Part shown: positions 34,001-42,088 of the stretch, piece by piece | Layout: each line of letters starts with the position of its first letter | How positions within the stretch are numbered: the first letter of the stretch is position 1 | Assembly: GCF_021491375.1 (NCBI RefSeq) | Contig: NZ_JAKEVY010000004.1 | Span: 248,001 to 312,000, forward strand | From: Flavihumibacter fluminis | GTDB lineage: Bacteria > Bacteroidota > Bacteroidia > Chitinophagales > Chitinophagaceae | Length of the DNA: 64,000 bases | Direction: 5' to 3' | Notes under the pieces: generated by a model | Database searches by the model: none | What the model saw: only the letters and a program-made list of their open reading frames with translations | Told to the model about the DNA's origin: nothing | Position numbers and translations under genes: made by a program

Positions 34001-35337
34001 CCTGCATCATCCGGTTTTCCATTGAGGTTTAAATCAGGGTTCGAGCCATCGGTTGAAACATCTCTTAAATTTACACCAAACCCTGTTGCCGTGCTCCCAA
34101 ATCCAGTTCCGGTTACAGTAGCAGAATTGTAATATATTCTACCCCGCTGAATATTTCTTATGCGAACATTCAAACGAATTGTAAAGTTGTTTTCATTAAC
34201 CGGAAAATTTTTGAGCGTTTGGCCTGCTGCCAACAATTGTGTATTTGTGATACCATTATAGGAAGGATTCAAAGCCACACCAGCCGGATTGGAGATCAGG
34301 CTTGCTGAAGAGCTGACAACATTCGCTGCAAAATTGATATTTGACAGCGTATCAAATACCTGCAGGTTGGAAATGGGATAGTTCCCATAGTTTTTGACAT
34401 GCAAATCATACACTACATCATATTCTCCGGCAGTTCCGGTAGGCGTTAAGGAAACCAGTCGCTTGGCGGAACCAATACCAGAAGTAATACTGGTATTGTC
34501 ATAGGAGCTAAATGTAGAATTGGGAGTAACATTGAAACGGTCGCCGGTTAACATATTAATCCGGCTATGAATACAGGTATTGGGAGAAAAACGTACAAAT
34601 GATGAAATAAACTGACCGCCTGCATATGCCAGACCAATCAAATCCTGGTTAGGTGCTGGAAGCCGAATGGTATCAATATAAGTTGCATTAATGGGCAATG
34701 AACCATAATCAGTGTAGTTCATGGTCATCAACTTATTGTCAAAAGCAAAATAAAACTGACCACCAGGGGTAATGGTGAAGTCGCCGCTTTTCTCATAAAT
34801 ATTCACACCACTGGGAAGCGTCACTGGCACTGCTGCCCCTACAACTCCTGTAGTAAAATCAATGCGCTGTAAAGTCAGGTTATGACGAACTGGATTTCCT
34901 GTTGCTATCATGTTCACCATCCAGGCATAACCATCTGAATCAAAGGATGCTGTGAGGTTGGCGTTGGTAAACACTCGCAGCGGTGCCAGGCTACCGGTCG
35001 GACAGGTACCTGGTGTCCATCTCCACACATAAGTATCATTTCCAACCCAGCGGAAATAATACAACATATTGTCTTTGGGGTTATAATCAACCAATGAACC
35101 ATAAATGGAAAAACCTGGTCCGCCAAGGGAGGGGTTACAGTCAGATGGAAACTTATTCAACCTGTTCAAAGGTTCATTAAACTCAAAATGAGTCAGGCGA
35201 TTGTTTCCTGAGTTACAGGAGGTTCTGCCAATACCCACAACTATTGAGCGGGTGGCAGGATTCTGCGACTGAATGTCAAGAAAGGCAAGTAAACTTGCCA
35301 GTAACAAATAACCTATTTTACGGATTCGGGTGGTCAT
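31072..35337 (-). CDS. Giant secreted T9SS cargo protein with thrombospondin-type-3 calcium repeats
   Basis: The 1421-residue protein has an N-terminal signal (cleavage near IQSQ, residue 25). Domains by eye: an N-terminal beta region of about 300 residues; a DUF11-like domain (about 310-415, VYDLHVKNYGNYPISNL); a jelly-roll-like region (about 465-660); an Ig-like domain (about 665-755); then a run of acidic repeats of the DSDNDGIPD / DLDSDGDGI type (about 850-1200), as in calcium-binding thrombospondin type 3 repeats. The last about 85 residues (VMPNPAQSYLQV to THKIILR) form a type A T9SS sorting domain. So it is exported by the Por system and attached to or released from the cell surface, probably as an adhesin. 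Confidence 0.85.
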   Translation of the reverse strand: MTTRIRKIGYLLLASLLAFLDIQSQNPATRSIVVGIGRTSCNSGNNRLTHFEFNEPLNRLNKFPSDCNPSLGGPGFSIYGSLVDYNPKDNMLYYFRWVGNDTYVWRWTPGTCPTGSLAPLRVFTNANLTASFDSDGYAWMVNMIATGNPVRHNLTLQRIDFTTGVVGAAVPVTLPSGVNIYEKSGDFTITPGGQFYFAFDNKLMTMNYTDYGSLPINATYIDTIRLPAPNQDLIGLAYAGGQFISSFVRFSPNTCIHSRINMLTGDRFNVTPNSTFSSYDNTSITSGIGSAKRLVSLTPTGTAGEYDVVYDLHVKNYGNYPISNLQVFDTLSNINFAANVVSSSASLISNPAGVALNPSYNGITNTQLLAAGQTLKNFPVNENNFTIRLNVRIRNIQRGRIYYNSATVTGTGFGSTATGFGVNLRDVSTDGSNPDLNLNGKPDDAGESVPTPFVVTVAGEAPPCPAINRVLYSDDFGAGNTNTTLRTGVSTEYTGSTVFPLAEDRYIVTGNPATGNSTYWNSMPDHSGNLNGRMMVVNADVQHNVIYSTTIDNLCSNLKYSLNVWVANISNANQRTFCSAVGGFKSPRLMFRARDAVTGLVLTDLTSPEITSSSWERHGIRFVLPNGYSSIILEIINQGEGGCGNDLALDDIEFGLCDAEPVINTTAVSAGCIGGPATFSATLSDPTIIDGTIQYQWQTSTDSISWTNISGATNSTYSISAVDASHQRFYRVLVASGGNINNAQCRYTSPGFYLALKNPSTAPPFAIRINRTQVCPGSPTQLTALGGTFGTNARYVWYAGGCGSGTPIGTGPTITVAPTATTTYFVRIEGDCNNTVCVSRTVTVACDIDDDDDGIPDIVENNGLDPDLDADMDGVQNYRDADTPGFVDVNNDNIDDRFDFDLDGTINSLDLDSDNDGIPDVVEAGGVDANGDGRIDNFTDPDGDGLSQNVDASNSGAVGSGVGLGLPDTDGDGIPNMFDLDSDNDGIYDVIEAGGPDANNDGRIDNGARILRTGADTNNDGRADSYPFFNMDRDMRPNPYDLDSDGDGITDLREAGYPDTDFNGMLDAGTPRHFVYPNSDGRGPFDYLDIDSDDDGVPDNIEGLATISYQMPTGLDSDNDGIDNAYDGMTGFGGVGIVPNDEDADGIPDYLDEDTDGDGDPDIIEANDFNMNNRPDDTITLTGNDTDGDGLDNRFDRDNSSAKGTSAYMGNGGSLTGDPNPGSNTMVQRHSTASTERDWRVYLYILSTRFIQVSAFQQNNGIQLNWEISTTEPVDYFEILRKDVNGAYVVVGTVQNSTGFFDTKPGTGSGVQYRIKAVNRSGKFVLSDVVLVKLSVVEQVSVMPNPAQSYLQVIISAKEKQWLDCQLMDDRGRLVYQQSQQLQKGNNTIQITGLGKFARGMYLLRLVSNNQEVITHKIILR

Positions 35338-35428
35338 AATCTAGGGTTGGACTCCTATAAAACGACCGACTGAGATTAATATTTTTTCTTACACAAAAAA
35401 TAATGGAAAACCCTTAAAACACGGAGAA

Positions 35429-36118
35429 CTACTTAAATAAGGCAGGCTTTAAACCGGTATTGATGGTGTAATTGGAATAAACCAGCGTAACCCTGCCTTT
35501 TCCATCTCCCTCTTTTTTGGATGTGGCGGCTTTTTTGCTCCCTTCGTATTCCATCGTTACCCCTTTTGGTAGCTTGAACGTATTGGTATTGAACACAAAA
35601 AGAATTTTGTCAGGCAATCCCCAACGCGCAAAACGACCATATTCCAGGATGGATTCATACGTGCCGTTTTCGCGCGTTGTAGTAGTAGTTTTCCATACCA
35701 GTGCGGTAGTTTCATCTACCAGCAAGGTGCTTAATACGATATCACTGTTATCGTTTACCGGCAAAAGTTTGATCGTCGCCAGTTTACGTCCATTCATCGA
35801 AGTATACCCTGCTGGTACTGCAGTAAACTCCTTCCCTGAAATAAGGGAGTTCAGGCTGATACTCATACCCCCCTTCGGCAGAATTGATATTCCATCTGGT
35901 TTTAAAATTTTAAATTGATCGGGTTGAAGGAAGTAAACTTTTACCCTGGAATCCGGCACATTCATAAATGAAACATTTACTGAAAGTATAGCTTCCCCTG
36001 TATAATCCTTTACAGATTCGAGTTTGGCCTTAATTGCTGCCAGCAATTTATCTGCATCCTGGGCCTGAAGGCTTGAGAAAAGCAGTAGGAAACAGGATAT
36101 AAACAAGTATTTTTTCAT
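35429..36118 (-). CDS. LolA-like outer-membrane lipoprotein-sorting protein
   Basis: The 229-residue protein has a signal peptide (cleavage near LQAQ, residue 19). The mature half-barrel pattern (IKAKLESVKDYTGEAILSV, VKVYFLQPDQFKIL) is that of LolA/LolB-like and DUF2092-type periplasmic carriers. It lies 1 bp after the ABC permease gene and is the last gene of the seven-gene operon, so it may carry a lipid or lipoprotein handled by the ABC transporter. A separate canonical lolA probably exists elsewhere. Confidence 0.7.
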   Translation of the reverse strand: MKKYLFISCFLLLFSSLQAQDADKLLAAIKAKLESVKDYTGEAILSVNVSFMNVPDSRVKVYFLQPDQFKILKPDGISILPKGGMSISLNSLISGKEFTAVPAGYTSMNGRKLATIKLLPVNDNSDIVLSTLLVDETTALVWKTTTTTRENGTYESILEYGRFARWGLPDKILFVFNTNTFKLPKGVTMEYEGSKKAATSKKEGDGKGRVTLVYSNYTINTGLKPALFK

Positions 36119-36119
36119 A

Positions 36120-36959
36120 TCAGGACAGAATATCTTTTTTACGGAATATCAGAATTGTGGCAACCAGGAAGGCAATGATATGGAACAATAAAATACCTGC
36201 GGATTGTAAAACGGGTTCCCATTGTACCGGAGCATCAAAAAAGCCCTTCCACCCAATCATGTGCGTGGTAAACAGAAACGGTTTGATCGCATTAAAAATG
36301 GGGATATCCATAGTGGTCAGGATAGTAAAAACAATAATGATACTCATTGTGGTAACAATCGGACCAATAGAATTTTCAGCAAAAACCGAAAGTAAAAATG
36401 AGAGCGCTGCAACGGTGGTCATTGCGATGGCTGCAAAACCAAAAGCTGCAAAATAGCGCCATAGCACATCTGCTTTTTCAAGTATCACTACCTCCTCGCT
36501 TTTCAGGATCATAAGGTCGCCGGTACCGAAGATTAAAATAGAAACGACTAACGACAACAAAGCCATCCAGCAAAGCAGGAGAATGGTATAAATGGTGGAG
36601 GAAAAAAATTTCGCCAGCAATAGTTTTGTTCGGCTTACCGGTTTCGTAATCAACAATCGAAGCGTTCCCATATTGGCTTCACCTGCAATCTGATCTCCCG
36701 CAACCAGCGCAATCAGCAGTGGTACGTGAATCAGGAGGGTCTGCAAAATGATAAAGCAAATCAGGTAACCATTGAGTACTTTGCCCTGAATGTCAAAACT
36801 CTGGGTCAGGCTTTGCATACCAAATGCCATATAATTGGTGCCATCTGCATAAAAAGCCAGCAGAATAAGCGCCACAATAGCGCCAATGGCAGCAAAGCTG
36901 ATATACGTACGGGGTCGTTTGAAAATCTTAAACAATTCAATTCGTAAAAGCTGCCACAT
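36120..36959 (-). CDS. ABC-2 type transporter permease
   Basis: The 279-residue membrane protein has six hydrophobic segments and the family pattern EANMGTLRLLITKPVSRTKLLLAK, shown by its core TLRLLITKPVSR, between helices 2 and 3. It pairs with the ATPase encoded just upstream, whose end overlaps its start by 23 bp. ABC-2 permeases export drugs, lipids or polysaccharides. The substrate is unknown, though the operon includes an outer-membrane receptor and a LolA-like carrier. Confidence 0.88.
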   Translation of the reverse strand: MWQLLRIELFKIFKRPRTYISFAAIGAIVALILLAFYADGTNYMAFGMQSLTQSFDIQGKVLNGYLICFIILQTLLIHVPLLIALVAGDQIAGEANMGTLRLLITKPVSRTKLLLAKFFSSTIYTILLLCWMALLSLVVSILIFGTGDLMILKSEEVVILEKADVLWRYFAAFGFAAIAMTTVAALSFLLSVFAENSIGPIVTTMSIIIVFTILTTMDIPIFNAIKPFLFTTHMIGWKGFFDAPVQWEPVLQSAGILLFHIIAFLVATILIFRKKDILS

Positions 36960-37869
36960 GCTGATTTCCGGAGGTTAAGGATAAAAAATAGGCTTCGAGC
37001 GAATTCACGGAGCGAATGGATTGAATTTCCACTCCCTGCTCAACAAGGTAACGGTTCAAAGCAGGTACCTGGTGGGAAGCAAGGGAAACGATCAATTCTT
37101 CCCTGGACAGTTCCACCTGTAAACCCCAGGGCTCCTTTTTTAATAATTCAATGGCTTTTTCAGGATTGGTCACACCCAGGTGAACTTTATTACTGGCTGG
37201 CTGAAAATAATCCGCCACAGATCCCTCCATCATTTTTTTCCCCTTGTCGAGAATGATCATTCGCGTAGCGATCTGTTCAATTTCAGTAAGTAAATGCGAT
37301 GAAACCACTACCGTTTTCTGGAACTCACGGCTCAATCGAAGGATCAGGTTTCGCATATCTGCAATTCCCTGGGGATCCAGTCCGTTCGTGGGTTCATCCA
37401 GAATCACCAGGTCAGGATTATGTACCAATGCAACGGCAATGCCTAATCGCTGTTTCATACCCTGGCTATAAGTTGCAACTTTACTATTGGCTCTTTCTGC
37501 AAGTCCCACCATTTCAAGCTGATCCATTAACAGGCGATGACTGGGCCTAACCCCGCTCATCCTTGCAAATATGCGCAGGTTCTCTATTGCGGTTAGATAT
37601 TTGTACAGATCAGGCCGCTCAATAACGGCACCAACCCGGTTTAGAATAGATTTGTGATTAGGCGTGAGCTCCTCTCCGAATAAGCGAATACTGCCAGAAC
37701 TGGGCAGTATCAGGGAAAGCAGCATCCGCAGGGTTGTTGATTTTCCTGCTCCATTCTGCCCAAGGAAACCATACACATCTCCCTGATAAACGGAAAAAGA
37801 AAGATTTTCCACTGCTACCAGGGTATCAAATTTTTTAACCAGTTTGTTGACTTCAATCAAAGGTTGCAT
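36937..37869 (-). CDS. ABC transporter ATP-binding protein (ABC-2 exporter class)
   Basis: The 310-residue ATPase starts at ATG 37869 (TTG at 37878 is rejected). Walker A GQNGAGKST is at 37-45, the signature is YSQGMKQR, Walker B LVILDEPTNGLD, and the switch His lies in VVSSHLL. A C-terminal extension of about 90 residues after the nucleotide-binding domain is typical of exporter ATPases such as BcrA-like proteins. It works with the overlapping permease. The regulator gene upstream ends 70 bp before the start. Confidence 0.93.
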   Translation of the reverse strand: MQPLIEVNKLVKKFDTLVAVENLSFSVYQGDVYGFLGQNGAGKSTTLRMLLSLILPSSGSIRLFGEELTPNHKSILNRVGAVIERPDLYKYLTAIENLRIFARMSGVRPSHRLLMDQLEMVGLAERANSKVATYSQGMKQRLGIAVALVHNPDLVILDEPTNGLDPQGIADMRNLILRLSREFQKTVVVSSHLLTEIEQIATRMIILDKGKKMMEGSVADYFQPASNKVHLGVTNPEKAIELLKKEPWGLQVELSREELIVSLASHQVPALNRYLVEQGVEIQSIRSVNSLEAYFLSLTSGNQHVAAFTN

Positions 37870-37939
37870 CCTGCCCAATTAGTTGCTAACTATAACAGCG
37901 GATGAATTCCATTGTTGAGCAGCGATGCCTTAAATACCG

Positions 37940-38230
37940 TTAATTTCCGGCATTCAGGTAAGATTGCAGGTTTTTGACATAAGTTTCGAAAGCACGGACC
38001 CCCTCAGGAGTTATCTTACAGATAGTCTGCGGATAATTGTCCCTGAATTGTTTTACCACATCAATATAGCCTGCCTCTTTTAGTTTACTGATCTGCACGC
38101 TCAGGTTACCGGCGGTTGCATTGGTTTTCTCTTTAATAAAGGTGAATTCTGCTTCCTTTACGCTAATCAGTAAAGAAACAATGGCCAGCCTCAGGGGGGT
38201 ATGCAATATGGGATCCAGTTCTTTAAACAT
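37940..38230 (-). CDS. Winged-helix transcriptional regulator (ArsR/MarR-like)
   Basis: The 96-residue single-domain protein has the pattern PLRLAIVSLLISVKEAEF then TNATAGNLSVQISKLKEAGYI (recognition helix and wing) and a C-terminal dimerisation helix. It belongs to the small MarR_2/HTH_34-like regulators that control adjacent ABC exporters. It lies in the middle of the operon between a membrane protein and the ABC ATPase. The 16-bp palindrome before the first gene of the operon (41776-41791) is a natural candidate for its dimeric binding site. Confidence 0.85.
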   Translation of the reverse strand: MFKELDPILHTPLRLAIVSLLISVKEAEFTFIKEKTNATAGNLSVQISKLKEAGYIDVVKQFRDNYPQTICKITPEGVRAFETYVKNLQSYLNAGN

Positions 38231-38251
38231 GAAAACGCATCTCCTTCCTCT

Positions 38252-38866
38252 TTAATTCACAGATTGATTTTTATAGCGCCGTTTTAACAGGTATCCCGGT
38301 AGGATCCAGGCAACCAGCATCGCAACGGCAATTAAGAGCAAATGTTCGGTAACCGGTATAAATGTAGATAAAACCGCCAGTCCCCAACATACTGCAGCCC
38401 CTGTTTGCAGTGGTCTGAATTTCAACACCACTCCAGAAACAAAGGTTGGAATACCATAGATAGTAAGATAAATCGGGTTGAGCACCGTATAAAATTTAGC
38501 ACCTAATACCTGACCAAGGATAAAGCCAGTCAAAAACAGCCCTATACTGAACGCAATCCAGGTCGCCCCTATTACCTCATCGGTATAGGTAACGACCCTG
38601 CGCTGTTTTTTATTCCGGACCAGGTAAAACACCATATATATGACTGCTAGAATGGTAAGCAACCATATATAAGCGCTGGACTGAATATTCAAAAACCGCA
38701 TACCGATGTACTGACCCAGGCTGCAAATAAAGACCACCCATCCCCATAGCAAATAGAGATGTCCGTCTTCACTGAATTGATTTTTTGCCTTATTAATCAT
38801 GGATTCGATCAGCATCAGGCTTTCAGCACTGCTCATTGGCATTTCAGGTTGTACTCTTCTTTCCAT
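38252..38866 (-). CDS. Membrane protein of unknown function
   Basis: The 204-residue protein has a short cytosolic N-terminus with SSAESLMLIESMINKAKNQF and then about six transmembrane helices. The N-terminal amphipathic helix and following HLYLLWGWVVFICSLGQY are a recurring pattern in Bacteroidota proteins next to ArsR/MarR-like regulators and ABC transporters. No catalytic motif is seen. It starts 1 bp after the TPR-like gene and ends 21 bp before the regulator gene. Confidence 0.65.
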   Translation of the reverse strand: MERRVQPEMPMSSAESLMLIESMINKAKNQFSEDGHLYLLWGWVVFICSLGQYIGMRFLNIQSSAYIWLLTILAVIYMVFYLVRNKKQRRVVTYTDEVIGATWIAFSIGLFLTGFILGQVLGAKFYTVLNPIYLTIYGIPTFVSGVVLKFRPLQTGAAVCWGLAVLSTFIPVTEHLLLIAVAMLVAWILPGYLLKRRYKNQSVN

Positions 38867-38867
38867 T

Positions 38868-39509
38868 TTATTTGCATTGAGCTAAGAAATATTGCGCAGC
38901 TGCTTTCCCCCAGGTTGGATGGAGCTCGGAAGCAGGTTTGAACTGATCAAACATAGCGATCGCTTTTTCCAGTACCTGTGCTGCAGCAGCTTTACCACCC
39001 CCGAATTGTTCAGGTGTATAAAATTTGGATTGCCCTTCCAGGTATAGCGGACGCGGATTGGTGGGGTCCTGGGCTTTGGCCTTCTCCAGAAAAGCGGATG
39101 AACTTTGTCCATATTGCATCCAACGGGCTGCAGGATCCACGGTCAGATGAGCCGTTGCAATCATACTATAGATGACATTTATTTCACTATTGGCTCCACC
39201 GGCCAATTCTTCTGCCTTCTTGAGGAGAACTTCTGCCTTATCAGCGATAGGATCCACTTTTGATTTATCCTGCTCCAGTAAGGCAGTCATAACCTGGCAA
39301 TAGGCCGCATAGTAATACGGAAGCCACTGGTTTTTTTCAGCCTCCGCAATACGTTCAAAAGTATTGGCAAGTGCAGGCATGTTTCCATTTTGAACTGCGG
39401 TTTCTATTTCAGCAATGCGCTGTTGCATGGTTTTCTGGTATTTCTCAGATTGCGCAAACAGAGAAAAAGAACCCAGCATGAAAAGCAATAAAAAAGCTGT
39501 TTGTTTCAT
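38868..39509 (-). CDS. Secreted TPR-like protein
   Basis: The 213-residue protein has a signal peptide (MKQTAFLLLFMLGSF, cleavage near LFAQ). The mature part is entirely helical with TPR-like pairs (EKNQWLPYYYAAYCQVMTAL, KAEVLLKKAEELAGG, KAAAAQVLEKAIAMFDQFKP; conserved cores WLPYYYAAY and LEKAIAMF). Such proteins act as periplasmic scaffolds. It sits between the TonB receptor gene (12 bp) and the membrane-protein gene (1 bp), so it is clearly operonic. Its partner is not known. Confidence 0.7.
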   Translation of the reverse strand: MKQTAFLLLFMLGSFSLFAQSEKYQKTMQQRIAEIETAVQNGNMPALANTFERIAEAEKNQWLPYYYAAYCQVMTALLEQDKSKVDPIADKAEVLLKKAEELAGGANSEINVIYSMIATAHLTVDPAARWMQYGQSSSAFLEKAKAQDPTNPRPLYLEGQSKFYTPEQFGGGKAAAAQVLEKAIAMFDQFKPASELHPTWGKAAAQYFLAQCK

Positions 39510-39521
39510 AACAGTTGATAT

Positions 39522-41771
39522 TTAAAGATTACTATTGATCACATCCTGCGAACGATCTACACCAAAACTGATAAAGCAGCCAATGAAAAAGAACTGGTTG
39601 GCAGCCGGACGAATCGGTCTTCTGGTTAAACCATCGTAGGAATAGTTATAATTGAAAATCTGGTTTTGGTTAAGGACGTTGTTCACCGATAACACCCAAA
39701 CGGTAAAGGAATTTGCACCGGATCTTCCAATTGCCGGCAGATAATTTACACTCAGGCTCAGGTTATTAAAGGGAATCGTTTTACCCTGATCAGCAACTAT
39801 GAATTTATTAGCACCCTGGTCAAAACGGATATTGTAGTAAGGTCTTCCCGTTGCAAAAGAATAGGACGCATTGAACTGGGTCTTCCACTTGGTGATGAAT
39901 TTCTTTACGACCAGTGAGGCGGTATGATTAGCAGCAAAATTAGGCTGCAGACTTCCAGGGAAATTCAGGTAATCCCGTTTGGTATCCAGGTAAGAATAAG
40001 ACACCCAATAATCTACTCCTTCAATCGTTTTTTTATCACGCCAGAAGAATTCAATTCCCTTCGCATATCCTTTACCGCTATTATTCGTGGACGGGAAAGT
40101 TTTAACAAGATCCTCGTATTTCTTATAAAACACTTCGGCGCGGAATGTATAGGAACTGTTGATCACCTGGTAATTCGCGATATAATGAGCCGCTTTGGTG
40201 AAACGAAGATCCGGGTTCAGCAATAGCTGATTGCGTTCCGGTTTTTGATAAAAAATGCCATAGGCAAGAGAAGCCTGTCCTTTTTCTCCCAGTTTGTAAG
40301 CCATGGAAAGTCGGGGTACCATATTAGCGCGACCCAGCAGGGAAGAATGCTCCACCCGGGTACCCAGCTTAGCGGCCAGGTTATTGGTAATGTACACATC
40401 CACTTCAGCAAAACCAGCTTTGAACTGGTCTTCTTGCAGGTTGTTACGGGCGATGGTATCCCTGAATTTCACATCGTCTTTAAAATAGAGCCACTCCCCG
40501 CCAAAGCGAAGTACCGATAAACCTGAACCAAGGCGTCGATCAAATACTGTTTTAACCTGCAAAAGGCTGCCACGTGCATCCACATCAAAAGACTTGGAAA
40601 CATAAGGCTGCTCTCGGATTAACTGGTCTTTATTGTCCTGGTCCTGTAACCGATTTTCGATATCATCCTGGTTTAAACTATAGGAAGTACCAAGAAATAA
40701 TTTCCATTTTTTTCCTAACCGTTCCTTCCAGGCAAGGTTCGTGTAAATGTTATAATTGGTTAGTCCGAATGAATTTTTAAGACTGCCGGAGTCAATATCG
40801 GGTGTTCGGATACCCAACTGATTGGCCTGTATAGTGCTATAAAATTTCAGCATGCCGGTTTTGGAAGTTTTGATCCTGAAATTGGCATCCCCTGCATGAA
40901 ATGCCGGGATTCTAAAGTAATCAGGCCGTTGTTTTACCAATTGGAAATATGGATAAAGATTGGTGTAGCCGTAATTCGCACCCCAGCTGGCTGTTTTCTT
41001 TTTATTAAGGTGTTGATAGCCTCCGCTTAAACCAACGGATGATATACCTAAGGAAGCTGAACTCTGATCAGGCAGGTCGATGGTTTCAAGGATCAGTGCA
41101 CCTGAAAGCGCCTGACCGTATAAAGCGGAATATCCTCCTGAACTAAACACCGTTCCCTTAAACAGAAAGGGAGAAAAACGGCCCCTGGTTGCCAGGTCCG
41201 GCAGCGCCGAATAAAAGAAATTATTGACCAGTGTGCCATCAATAAAAACCCTAGCTTCCTCACCACTGCCACCCCGAACAAACAGGCCTTCCCGCTCTCC
41301 TATCTGTTGCGTACCAGGCAGGGTGCGAAGAGCAGCTGTTACGTCTGCGTTAGCACTGGCAGTAGTAACCACATCAATTGAACTTAATACCGTAGTTCGT
41401 TTCGTATCACTGGCTTCAAAGCTTCCTGCAGTAACCACAACTGCTTTTAACTCATCTATGGCTTCTTTTATGGTTAATTTAAGTTCAACAGGGGTTCCAT
41501 TCAGTTCCAGCCATTCTTCAACCGGTTTATACCCGATAGCCGTAACCTGGAGCAGTTGTCTTCCCTTTTCTGTGGTTTCAAACTGAAACCGGCCGGTGGA
41601 ATCAGTGGTAGTTCCATCGTAACTATCTTTTATTGCCAAACTGGCGCCCGGTACCGGTTTGCCTTTTGGCGTGAGTAGTCTTCCCCTGACGGTTGTTTGT
41701 CCCAGGGCAGCCAGCTGGCTGATTAAAAGCAGAAGAAGCAGGATAAGGTGGTTCAATGCGCTAATTTTCAT
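39522..41771 (-). CDS. TonB-dependent outer-membrane receptor
   Basis: The 749-residue protein starts at ATG 41771 (the frame also offers TTG 41774). A signal peptide precedes a carboxypeptidase-regulatory-like domain (about 27-110, VRGRLLTPKGKPVPGASLAI), then the plug (TAALRTLPGTQQIGEREGLFVRGG region, about 130-240; core LFVRGGSGEEARVFIDG) and the 22-strand barrel. Receptors of this type import siderophores, vitamins or glycans using TonB energy. No SusD partner is present, which argues against a glycan system. It is the first of seven co-directional genes that end with an ABC-2 exporter and a LolA-like protein. Confidence 0.9.
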   Translation of the reverse strand: MKISALNHLILLLLLLISQLAALGQTTVRGRLLTPKGKPVPGASLAIKDSYDGTTTDSTGRFQFETTEKGRQLLQVTAIGYKPVEEWLELNGTPVELKLTIKEAIDELKAVVVTAGSFEASDTKRTTVLSSIDVVTTASANADVTAALRTLPGTQQIGEREGLFVRGGSGEEARVFIDGTLVNNFFYSALPDLATRGRFSPFLFKGTVFSSGGYSALYGQALSGALILETIDLPDQSSASLGISSVGLSGGYQHLNKKKTASWGANYGYTNLYPYFQLVKQRPDYFRIPAFHAGDANFRIKTSKTGMLKFYSTIQANQLGIRTPDIDSGSLKNSFGLTNYNIYTNLAWKERLGKKWKLFLGTSYSLNQDDIENRLQDQDNKDQLIREQPYVSKSFDVDARGSLLQVKTVFDRRLGSGLSVLRFGGEWLYFKDDVKFRDTIARNNLQEDQFKAGFAEVDVYITNNLAAKLGTRVEHSSLLGRANMVPRLSMAYKLGEKGQASLAYGIFYQKPERNQLLLNPDLRFTKAAHYIANYQVINSSYTFRAEVFYKKYEDLVKTFPSTNNSGKGYAKGIEFFWRDKKTIEGVDYWVSYSYLDTKRDYLNFPGSLQPNFAANHTASLVVKKFITKWKTQFNASYSFATGRPYYNIRFDQGANKFIVADQGKTIPFNNLSLSVNYLPAIGRSGANSFTVWVLSVNNVLNQNQIFNYNYSYDGLTRRPIRPAANQFFFIGCFISFGVDRSQDVINSNL

Positions 41772-41803
41772 CAAATGTAAACTAGTTTACAATATAAACC
41801 AAA
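41772..41803 (-). promoter_or_regulatory. Predicted promoter and 16-bp palindromic operator of the TonB receptor operon
   Basis: TGTAAACTAGTTTACA at 41776-41791 is a perfect 16-bp palindrome whose near edge is 4 bp before the ATG. On the minus strand TTTG (41800-41803) and TACATTTG (41772-41779), 20 bp apart, match the -33/-7 consensus, so the palindrome lies between and partly over them, a classical repressor position. The -7 element abuts the start codon, so the mRNA would be leaderless or the start lies elsewhere. Confidence 0.6.
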
Positions 41804-41872
41804 CAAAAAAAATAGAGGCCCGACTAAGACTAGCCAGGCCTTGTTGATCGTACCCTTTAAAACTATACGCTC

Positions 41873-42022
41873 TTATTTCTGGAGCAGACTGATAACCAGG
41901 CTAAGCCAAATCACAGCCAATACTCCAATGGTGATCCATTTATTTACAACAGTCTGTGGGGAAGAAGGCAGGCGGTATTCTTCCGGCACAGAACCGTTTT
42001 TTGAGGTTCGGTTCAGGTCCAT
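41873..42022 (-). CDS. Small tail-anchored membrane protein, 49 residues
   Basis: This short frame starts at ATG 42022 (MDLNRTSKNGSVPEEYRLP) and ends with TAA at 41873-41875. The first 27 residues are polar; the last 20 (WITIGVLAVIWLSLVISLLQ) form one transmembrane helix, so it would be anchored by its C-terminus. Its reading is clean and it lies in an otherwise empty spacer upstream of the receptor operon. The plus-strand frame over the same bases has no such organisation. No homologue is recognised by eye. Confidence 0.5.
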   Translation of the reverse strand: MDLNRTSKNGSVPEEYRLPSSPQTVVNKWITIGVLAVIWLSLVISLLQK

Positions 42023-42053
42023 ACGGTTCGGTTTAGTGGTTCCTACAATTTAT

Positions 42054-42088
42054 TTCTCACGTTTGACGTCTCACTTCTCACATCTCAC
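42054..42088. repeat. Heptamer array, five imperfect units (RTCTCAC type)
   Basis: Consecutive 7-bp units on the plus strand: TTCTCAC, GTTTGAC, GTCTCAC, TTCTCAC, ATCTCAC. On the minus strand the array begins inside the last codons of the 42085-42723 gene, and the TGA stop codon (42085-42087) is part of the first GTGAGAT unit. The same unit recurs near the atp genes. Confidence 0.8.
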
